Positions 20,660-28,991 of a DNA stretch of 28,991 nucleotides are shown in pieces. The position numbers were made by a program, and so were the translations under genes. The notes beneath the pieces were generated by a model. It worked only from the letters and a program-made list of their open reading frames with translations, was not told where the DNA came from and made no database searches. Within the stretch, counting starts at the first letter, position 1. The number at the start of each line of letters is the position of its first letter. Origin of the DNA: Bipolaris cookei (Eukaryota > Ascomycota > Dothideomycetes > Pleosporales > Pleosporaceae); contig NRSV01000150.1 of the NCBI GenBank assembly GCA_002286855.1, positions 1-28,991 of the forward strand, written 5' to 3'.

Positions 20660-21207
20660 ATGCCTCAACAACAAAGCCAAAGTAACGCGTTCAACGAGCC
20701 TCAAGTACAGCTTGCGCTCTTAGCTCTTCAACAAGATCCTAAACTCTCAGTACGACGCGCTGGAGCTATCTACAACGCGCCACGAACAACCCTACGCGAT
20801 AGACGCGCTAGATGACCTTCACGCGCTGATACTATGGCTAACTCACGGAATTTGACCAACGCTGAGGAGAAGGTGATTGTTGAGTACGTACTTGAGCTTG
20901 GCGAGCGAGGATAATCCCCTCAGTTATTAGATGTAGCCAATATGGCCAATTTCTTGCGAGAAGAGCGCGGTTTAGGCCCTGTTGGCTCAAACTGGGCCAG
21001 TACGTTTGTTTCGCGCCAGCCAGAGCTTAAGTGAAGTTTTGTCGCAAGTACGACTACAAAAGAGCCCTCTGCAAGGATTCTGGGGTTATACAAGGCTGGT
21101 TCAGTCTTGTAGCCAACATCAAAGCCAAGTACGGCATCCAGGACGACGACACGTACAACTTTGACGAGACAGGCTTCAAGAATGATGTAGAAGTAGTATC
21201 TGAGTAA
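20660..21207 (+). pseudogene. E7 transposase fragment: HTH to first DDE motif, then deleted
   Basis: ATG 20660 (MPQQQSQSNAFNEPQVQLAL) begins an HTH with KLSVRRAGAIYNAPRTTLRD closely similar to that of E1. TGA at 20813, TAA after GERG and TGA after PELK interrupt it. A frame change then gives YDYKRALCKDSGVIQGWFSL and ends in DDDTYNFDETGFK, the first catalytic motif. At about 21181 the coding similarity stops and the element's right end follows within 160 bp. Everything after the first catalytic Asp is deleted. Confidence 0.85.
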
Positions 21208-21360
21208 CATTACAACGCGTTACACCCTAGATAGACGCAGAGTGTGGTATTCTGGGGCATAATGTGGCAGAGTGTGGTGTGGTCTTGGCAAAAGTGGGCG
21301 ACTTGCCCGGGTGGGCGGCTCGCCCGTGAGGCACGTTATACTATTTCATATCGTAATTGC

Positions 21361-21428
21361 CGTGACTTGACACGTTTTGCCCAGACTACCTACCAAACTT
21401 TGTCGCACCGTGACTTGATACGTTTTGC
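21361..21428. repeat. 20-bp direct repeat, two copies 48 bp apart
   Basis: CGTGACTTGAYACGTTTTGC lies at 21361-21380 and 21409-21428 with one C/T difference. It lies just beyond the E7 right end, in the sequence following the Helitron coding region. It could be subterminal repeats of the Helitron or of another element; no terminus was fixed. Confidence 0.75.
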
Positions 21429-21436
21429 TAACACTA

Positions 21437-24400
21437 CATGCCAATCTGACTCTCGCAATCCGGACAATACGTCTCGTCGCCCTTGATATCCTTGAAAACC
21501 TCGTGTCCTTGACCCAAACCCTGGCACCACACCTTCCTCGCATGGTCATTTTCGGGAGCTCCGTTGTTGCACCAGATACATGCGTTGAGGCCATGACCAG
21601 CGTGATACCTGGCAGGGATCTGATCAAATTCGCATTCTGCACTGACAAACTCGAACCACTCGTTTTGAGTATTGTTGGAGGACGCATGGAAGTGGTCCCC
21701 TCGATACTGACTGAGGTGAGTGGGTTAAAGCCCAGCAATACTGGGAACCCCTGGCTGCTGCTGTGGTGCAATGGCGGCGTCGGCAGCTGCACGTAACTCA
21801 TCGCTCGGTATACCAGTGCTGGATCGTACCAACACAGTGGATCGTAGCTCGTCGGATGGCCTGACTGGCTCAGAGTGCAGGATGGCAATCGTTATGAAAG
21901 AAGTTGCCCCGGGACCGGCGGGGACCACCGGCACTGTTGGCAAGTCCGCATTGCTGTCTTCGTCGTCTACAGGAACAGCTATCTCTTGTTGAGAACGCTT
22001 TGCAGCATCAGTTGCTCGCATAATACTAAGCCCGCTACTCCTCGATTTGAGACGACCAAAGTCGAATGGCTCTTCAAATATGATGCAGCGCAGAATGCGT
22101 ACTCGGGATATAGCAACATAAATAAGGCCTGGCGCGAATTCTTTTTTCTTGCCTGGATTCAACACTGCGCGATCAACGAATATCCCCTGGATCTTATGGA
22201 TCGTAATGGCGTACGCAATCGTCAAAGGAAACTGAGTACGCGCGCATCGCATGGTTGTTTTGACCCAATCGCGCTTTACGCGAAAGATGGGTACGAGGGG
22301 GCGTCCACTTTCGGAATCTTTGACGAGGTAAGGGGCCTATTGATTGTACTCGTCAAAGTCGACGAGAAGAGCAAATGGCGCATCATTGACGTAGTAGGCA
22401 CCTAGTTCCAAATAATGTCACGAACGGTGCTAGTGGATCCATTGAATAGCTGGCGTTCTACCCACAGGTTTTCTCGGAGCATGATACGGCAATTGATCGA
22501 GATGGGTATTTCCCTTTGGAGGTGTAAGCCCAGAAGTACCATGTATAGTCACGTGGTTACTCACTGACTAACAACGCTGTATTTAAACTTGCTCCTATCA
22601 TCATACACATCAGAATACACAATACTTCACACACACTCAACTGCTTATAGGAGGTTCCCAGCTTCATCCGTGTTAGCAGACTCTGCAGCTGAACCACCAA
22701 CATGCGTCGCTATCACGAGCAACACGGGGCATTTGATCTATCGCAGACGATAATTGTTGAAAGCCTAAACATCATCCTTAAGGGCATAAATCCAGATAGC
22801 ATCTTCAAACAACAAGACTTCTTCACGGCTCAACTTGGATTGAACGCGTGCCGTGAGTAACGTCCAATTCCTCATCGTCGCCTTGTTGTCTCGAAGATTA
22901 TCAAGAGCCCGAAGAAAGCCCTGTGACTCGGCGTCATTGCCCTGCTGCCGCTTCACCACATCGAGCGTGATGGTTTGATCGAATAACTGGTACAATTGCT
23001 GGCCAAAAAACCGATCTATGTTCGACGTGAGTGCGGTGTTGTAGAGGGCCTTTTCCGCCACAGGAGGAAGCTGGAAGTAATCGCCGACAATAATGACATT
23101 GACGCAGCCAAACGGCTCGTCTCTATTCTAGGAAAAGATTTCACCTAAGCGTTTCGAAATCCAGGTCAACTGTCGCAGCGACACCATGGACTTTTCATCG
23201 ATGATGAGATATTGGAGAGAGCGAAACTTTTCTTGCAGTATACGAAGGTTATGAGGCGACGGTTGTTATACCTTGTCCTTTACTGGCAGTCGAAGAAGCG
23301 AACGCAAAGTGCTACCACCAAAATTGCAAGCAGCAACCCCTGTAGGAGCTGCCCGAACAACAACGGAGCCCATGCCAAGGTCGCCAGCGATGCGCTCAAC
23401 TTCGGCACACATGGATATGATGACAGTGGTCCTTACGGTACCCGCTTTGCCGTCAACGTGGAGGAGCAACTGCCTTCTTAAAGGCTTGTTGGATGCACCC
23501 TTGAAGTGGTTGACAAAGGTGTCCTAAAGCAACTTTTGCTTGACCTTAAGCTGCTCGTACGGAGTAACGGAACCAACGTCGCGTGTACCCACTGGATAAT
23601 CCGCTTTTTGTATCTTCCATCAGTCGGCCTGAAGGTCTGGATAGCTGCACACACAGTCGCTCCAGTCAACATTATCCTCTGCGCGGCGCCCAAGCAGATC
23701 CCATGAATCGACATTATTGCCGTTGCGATCTGAGAGCTGCCGGGCGAGTTCACCCCACTCAGCATCTATGTTGTTCAATGTTTCTTCATTGGGATCTTCT
23801 TGAGTGTCATCGTGGATAGATAGCTCTGGATTAGGAAGCAGGTCGTCGAAGCCATCGTGCGGGTGGGTGCAACGCTCTCGACACATTTCATACGCCTCCA
23901 AATACGTGTTGCATGGCTCATTGTGGATAGCTGGGAGGAAGAAGAGGACTTGGAGCGTTCGAAATTGATGATGGAGCATGAACTTTGCCCTGTCGTAATC
24001 TTCAACGTCCTCCCTGGCATAACGCGGAAAGTAATTGATGACGCAGCTTTTTGCTCGGCTGCGGACGTTGTACAGCGCACGATGCACATGCGAGCAAAGG
24101 AAGGTAAAGTAGCTCACGTCTTCGAGATCTGCTGGTCGCTGCTGGTAGTGCTCTATGAAGGAAAGACCCCGGCGAGCCTCTCCTCCCTCGACCCGGTAAT
24201 GATGGGCACGCTGGTCGGAGTGATGAAGACCTACCGTGATGAATTGGCGCGAACCTTGGGAGAGCCTCAAGTTGAGCAGCATATGGCACACTTCTTGCGC
24301 AGAGTAATCCCGTTTGCCTATAAGCTTGTTCATCAACTTGGTAATCATACTCTGATACGGCCGAGCATCGTTGACGGTTGGGATGATTGTTTGTGCCATT

Positions 24401-26310
24401 TCGCGATACGACGTCGTCGCCTTTTCCCATTTCGCAGCATACTTGACAATGTATTCAATAACAGCTGTCATGCTGGTGCAGGGCGCAATGCCGATGTTGG
24501 CTTAGCTACTCTGTAGAGGTCAGACGGTTGTACTTGTTAATATATCCGTCGTTTCGCATAGGGAAAAACTGCATATACGAACGCGACGGGTGCTGGTCGA
24601 CCTTGGCTTCATCATGGCACTCGGGCAGTAGAAACCGACATTCGTCCTAGTTAGTTGCCTTGTTCTTGCGGAGTCAGTACGCCTTGGTGCAGACATGACC
24701 TTGGGCGCGGTTGATGGTCGACGACAGCGTCAGCCCAGTGTTTTCCAACTCGACGCCTGGCATCTGGATAGTCGAGTCCTTGGTCGCTGGTCGAGCATAC
24801 GTGCCTGGTTCTGGGTTAAAAGGAGTAATGTGTATTCCCCAAAATGCAGCAAAAGCCCTCCGTGCGGCATCGCTAATGTCAAGCTCTTGAGACTCTGGGA
24901 CGCCACCTGACCAATAAAGCCCATGGTTGTGAGTGCTGCCACGGCCTTGCCACTCGAACCTGTTCCAATGATCTTCAACGTTGAACTTGTCGCGTAGTAC
25001 CTCTTCGCGGAAAACTTGGAGCCGGCGGGAGAAATGGTACGCTACAATATGCGGGTTATCGCGCAAGTTTTCTCGCGCAATCCGGACTCGTACATCGCTC
25101 GATGCTACTTTCCATTCAGTGCACCCCGGCAGGTGCTGCATAAGACTATCCCAATGAAGATCGGCAGCACTGAAGCTAAGGAACAGACTCAGGCATTTGA
25201 GCATGCGCACCATGCCTTCAACCATCTTCATCCTCCCAGATCAGTATGGGCGCGTACCACGCAGAGAGGTTGCAAACAGAGTAACGCGGTTGAGAATCTG
25301 ACGCGATTCATCCGTATCCTCATTGAACGTGCCGCGGAGGTCGTTCAATGTAAGGTCTCTATTCTGCTAGTCAAGCTTTTTCAAAAAGAAATCCAGCTTT
25401 GTCGTTGATCTGATGGCACATGATGGTGTTGAATGCATCGTAACGAAACCTTGGGTGCTGAGCAAATCGCATGTCCTTGCATAGCAGCATATGGGCGAAC
25501 GTAATCGGTATACTTGACGTCTCGCTGTCGGGGCATAATGTACTCGGCTTGCCTATTTGGATACAGCCTAGGAAAGCCAAGACTGAGGACTGCCTGCCTA
25601 TGCTAATACTCTGATATCGGGATCAATTCGGGCGTCGGCAGACTCATCTGTGGAAGACTGCGTGGCTGACGACCAATAAGTCGGCTAGCCCCTTGAGAAT
25701 GCAGTTGATTGTTGATGGCATCAACTTCACGCTCTTGAATATTCGAATCTGGCACAGCACCAACCTCAGAATCCTCTTCAATCTCATTAGCTGCAATGGC
25801 AGCTGCGTTGACGACCTCCTCAGCTCCAATCTCATGAACGATGAGTTCATCATCAGCAAAGAAGTCGTCTCCAAGAGCGTCAAGAATATCATGAGCTCGC
25901 TCAATATATTTGTATTCTGGATGGTTCACACGTAGGTGCGCTAACCAAGCTCTAACGACTGGCTTGCGAACCCGAGTGTCCGCCCGGAACTGACGTCGCA
26001 TGCGAGGATCTTTGTTCCAGTTTGACTGTCGCACAATGATAACCTCAAGGTCTTCTGGCAACAGTGGGAGGCGGCTGTATACCTTTGGCATGTTGGTGAG
26101 AAAGCTGATAACGTGCCCTGTGTACTTGTACTGTTGTCAGAAGTAGGTGTTAGCCTGGTACTGCAGTTCTCGCGATTCGTGGTGAATCGCATCCTCACTT
26201 GACTCTTGATCATCTGCTTACTCATCTTCGTTGTCCATATAATCGCTCCGTGTAGCTACCTCAATACGAAAAACCTTTCACCCCTATAATTGAAGACCCA
26301 TCAAATCTGA
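21437..26310 (-). mobile_element. Helitron relic (5' terminus at 26310; 3' terminus uncertain)
   Basis: The 5' end is placed at 26310 because sequence from TCAGATTT onward is shared with a second copy at 28141, while upstream sequence is not; 5'-TC is the Helitron convention. The 3' end is not settled. Coding fades near 21440, but the best hairpin-plus-CTAG candidate lies at 17447-17469, beyond E5 and E7. That would make those elements insertions in the Helitron 3' region. No target duplication is expected for Helitrons. Confidence 0.65.
21440..26238 (-). pseudogene. Helitron Rep/helicase (RepHel) gene, heavily decayed
   Basis: The gene reads minus from ATG 26238. DUF6570-like domain: PKVYSRLPLLPEDLEVIIVR (26091 on). 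Helitron_like_N/Rep: HLLLCKDMRF-like block, then the HUH motif WQGRGSTHNHGLYW (His codons near 24931-24923) and the Rep tyrosine motif EYIVKYAAK (Tyr near 24453 and 24441). PIF1-type helicase: Walker A region HVDGKAGTVRTTVI (about 23455), Walker B LIIDEKSMV, VNVIIVGDYFQLPPVAEKAL, and motif VI AITIHKIQGIFVDRA with YVAISRVR (about 22200-22110). A Cys-rich stretch (CIWC...C...CPDC, about 21640-21450, shifted frame) may be the C terminus. Walker A has lost the invariant Gly-Lys (VR instead of GK). Many stops and frame changes interrupt it, so it is inactive. Confidence 0.88.
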
Positions 26311-26344
26311 CTGAAATCAACCCCCGATTGTGCAACATATTTTA

Positions 26345-28991
26345 CTAAGCTACATGAGATGCTACAGTCATCCTGACTGACAGCAACAACTGGACAGCAT
26401 GGTATCGTCAATTTAAAATCAAATGTGAATCACTAAAGATTTGGGCACTCGCAGATCCAGAGGGCTCACAAGAACCACAACCAAAACCGACGCTTCCGCT
26501 CCCTCCGGTGCTATCAAACTACGAATCGATCGCGATCGTACCGTTAACGATAAGCACCGCGTCGAGCTCCCGAACCCGCGGTAACACGCAACCGTCACTA
26601 CGCGACGAAACCATTGTTGTAGACGTACCTACGCGACTCTCCGATCTGACGATGACGGGACGAGAAGAATATCGAGAAGCTCGCGAAGACTATAAGATGC
26701 GCATGGAAGCGTACCGGTTCCTTGAAAAAGAATATGAGGAGGAACAGGCAAAACATGAAAAACTGCTTGTTCATATCTTAGGGACCGTGTCGCCCCATTT
26801 GCAACTCAGTTGCTGCCACACGGGAAATAGCGTGCGAGAATGGATCAAGTCACTTCAAGAGACTGTCGGAGTGGACCCTGAAGAAGAAAGAATTCGAACA
26901 AGAGAAAGATATCTCAGAGCTCTCGGACCCATGAGAACCCCAAACAACTGGGAACCTTGGTTGATGAATACGACCAAGCAGCCACTCGGGCGGAAGCCCT
27001 CAAAGTGAGCGAGGTACAAAACACCAAGGATGTGATACGAGACTTCCTAGACGCCGTCACAAAAGCGGCCACGAACTAAGTAACCACCTCTGGACCAGAG
27101 TATGACGAGGCAGTCATGAATAGGAAGAAGGTGATGAAACTCTTCCGAGAACATATAAGCCAATCCAACCCAATCAAGGGCAAGCAGAAGAGCGCTTTCC
27201 CTGCGGGAGAGGCATTATTTCTCGCTGGCGGTGAACCTGACTAGGATACACTCAGGGACGCCTCAGATGTATCGCAAAGAGCACCACCTGCCCAGTCACA
27301 GGGCAAGCTGGGGGAAACCCGGGAAGAAAAGAAAACGTGATGGTCAAGATACCAAATCCAAGCAGTTCCCCAAGAGAAATACCGCGGCAGCGGGAGATGA
27401 TTGTCCTGCTTGTGGACAGCGCCACAATATCTCAGACTGTTACTACGCATTTCCCGAGAAAATACCCGACTGGTTCAAACCAAATCGGACGATTGCCAGG
27501 TTAGTCGAGCACAGAACAAAATTTGATAACGAGCTACATAGAGAAATGAATAATCTTCGCCCAACCGGAAGGGAAGCACGCCTCACAAACTCATCCAGAT
27601 CGTCAAGCATGCCTCAGATAAAGATGTCACAAACACCAGATGCTCCAATCGATTGACTACAAGGAAGGAAAATAGCGAAGATCCAAGAAAAATGGGGACT
27701 GGCGTTATTCAAAGTTGATAGCCAACCCTATCCTCTTCGAAACTCATTCGTTCTCGATTCCGCAACCACGATCCACATCTGCAACCAACGCGAACGACTT
27801 CAAGACCTCCGTCTACCACTCCCTGGAGACTGTGTATGGGTAGGAAATACTCAAGTGTGGATACAGGAATACGGAACCGTACGAACAAGAGCACGTGACC
27901 TGACTGGCGAACGCATCATCAGGCTGGACAACACCGCCCTATATCCGGATATCCATTGCAACCTAGTATCATTCAGACTACTTCGACAGCAAGGAATCTG
28001 GTGGGACAACAAAGCGGAGCCAACGGTGCTTCGCAAGCGCGACAACTCAGTCATAGCAATCTTGAACGAAGTCTGCAACAAATGGGTGACCGAAAGACAA
28101 AAGATCAAGCCGCCTACCAAACGTGCTTCAGCTCAAAGTGTCAGATTTTATGGGTTTTCAATTATGGGGTTCAAAAGTTGATTGTATTGAGGTAGCTACA
28201 CGGAGCGATTATGCACAACGAAGATGAGTAAGCAGATGACCAAGAGTCACGTGAGGATGCGGTTCACCGTAAATCGTCAGAACTGTGGTACCAGGCTGAC
28301 ACCTACTTCTGACACAAACACAAGGAGGCCGACTCAGAAGGCCACGGCACTCGTATATCACAAACTCCTAGGACACCCAGGGCCAGCAGCAATCAAACAT
28401 CTAGTGCACCACTCTGAGGGGGTGCGAATCAAAGGTGGTTACGAGAGTCAAATGTGACGCATGCGGCAAGTCCAAATCCAGAAGATGAATTCGACGGACA
28501 CCACGCGTTAGTGAAGAAGGACCAGGAAAACGCATAGCGTTAAACTTCCATAGTTATGAGGAGGGCAGCTCTACAAAGGAAAAGAGTCAGCTACTTACAG
28601 TCAACCGTTACTCACGTTACCCCTGGGACTTTTACTTCAAGGACAATCAACCAGCGCGTTCGATCATTAGGCTGCTCGACATTTTCTTTAAATTCCTTAG
28701 CAAACAATTCAACGCCACCGTCAAGGTCATCGAATCAGACAACGAGATCACAATCGTGAAACCCGAGGTGAATAGATGGTGCACATCCCTAGGTATCAAA
28801 CTCGAGCCTTCCACTCCAGACACGCAAGCTCAAAATGGAGGAGCCGGACGCTCAGGGGGTGTGATAAAAGAAAAAGCGCGGGCAATGAGGCTATTGTCAC
28901 AAGATGCTAGGAGCACGAATCCAAAAGCTTTGGGAAGCGTTGGTGAATTGCTACGTACACTATCTGTGAAGACTCAAGACGTTGCGTAAGG
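26345..28991 (+). pseudogene. Ty1/copia retrotransposon gag-pol relic, truncated at the window end
   Basis: In order: gag (ILTDSNNWTAWYRQFKIK at about 26373, then a charged helical region), a nucleocapsid zinc finger (CPACGQRHNISDC, about 27405), protease (FVLDSATTIHICN, about 27750, DSA in place of DSG), GAG-pre-integrase (LVYHKLLGHPGPAAIKHLV, about 28350, then CDACGKSKSRR) and integrase core (LNFHSYEEG, VIESDNEI, QNGGAGRSGGVIKEKARAM). The integrase catalytic triad reads N-D-G instead of D-D-E. Several stops and frame changes are present and a 185-bp Helitron fragment interrupts it at 28141. No 5' LTR is seen: the relic abuts the Helitron 5' end. Reverse transcriptase and RNase H would lie beyond the window. 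Confidence 0.88.
28141..28325 (+). mobile_element. Helitron 5'-terminal fragment inserted in the Copia relic
   Basis: TCAGATTTTATGGGTTTTCA onward matches the minus strand from 26310 downward (about 185 bp, including GTATTGAGGTAGCTACACGG and the start of the RepHel gene) in inverted orientation. Similarity ends at about 28325, where Copia coding resumes (RRPTQKATALVYHK). The fragment carries the 5'-TC end but no recognisable 3' hairpin, so it is either a 5' fragment or a very short non-autonomous copy. Confidence 0.82.

Larger units (their letters stand above)
18505..21336 (+). mobile_element. E7: internally deleted pogo-type element interrupted by E6
   Basis: The right end finishes GAGGCACGT at 21336, followed by TA (21337-21338). 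The left end is split. ACGTA lies at 18505-18509 after TA (18503-18504), and CCTCACGGGCGAGCC continues at 20601, on the other side of E6. Joined, this matches the right-end repeat except for one G/A difference. E7 itself is about 741 bp. The right end holds two 17-bp boxes (21294, 21311), the left one. Confidence 0.85.

Noticed and set aside
23857..24516. 219-aa plus-strand ORF across the Helitron gene
   Set aside because: The opposite strand encodes recognisable Helitron Rep sequence including the tyrosine motif; this ORF is its shadow.
28224..28457. 77-aa plus-strand ORF starting MSKQM, with a similar ORF at 25941-26225 minus
   Set aside because: Both are an alternative frame of the duplicated Helitron 5' sequence; the frame that leads into conserved Helitron sequence is a different one.

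Overview
The window looks like nuclear DNA of a filamentous ascomycete. It has short spliceosomal introns (53-73 bp) with GT...AG ends and CTAAC/TACTAAT-type branch sites, two conserved fungal genes, and many mutated transposons. The mutations include C-to-T changes of the repeat-induced point mutation (RIP) type. The mix of nested Fot1/pogo elements, a MULE, a Helitron and a Copia element would suit a Pleosporales-type Dothideomycete, but that placement is inference.

Two host genes are intact, both on the minus strand. TSR1 (213-2744, 3 exons, 803 aa) is a 40S ribosome assembly factor. An OPT-family oligopeptide transporter (9925-12537, 3 exons, 828 aa) is the other. They have no functional link and are separated by a transposon island. 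A second, larger island runs from 14028 to the end of the window.

Island 1 (3609-9612) holds a broken pogo element (E1, 3611-5439) and a RIP-riddled Mutator-like transposase (about 5442-6832, minus). The MULE is split by a 307-bp solo LTR with a perfect 5-bp duplication. A second pogo element follows (E2, 6979-9610). Island 2 holds pogo element E3 (14030-17227) carrying a fold-back element E4 (15987-17083) inside its last codons. Next come a deletion derivative E5 (about 17523-18483) and a second deletion derivative E7 (18505-21336), which has a nearly intact pogo element E6 (18510-20598) inserted in its left terminal repeat. A decayed minus-strand Helitron Rep/helicase gene follows (about 21440-26238, 5' terminus at 26310). 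Last is a Copia polyprotein relic (about 26345 to the window end) carrying an inverted 185-bp copy of the Helitron 5' end. The first 95 bases are the terminus of an eighth pogo-like element.

The most striking pattern is that all eight pogo-type ends carry a family-specific motif repeated in tandem with a spacing of exactly 17 bp on at least one end. The motif sequences differ between families but the period does not. Seventeen bp is the length of the CENP-B box, and CENP-B descends from pogo transposases, so these may be paired transposase-binding boxes. No CRISPR array, rRNA or convincing tRNA is present.
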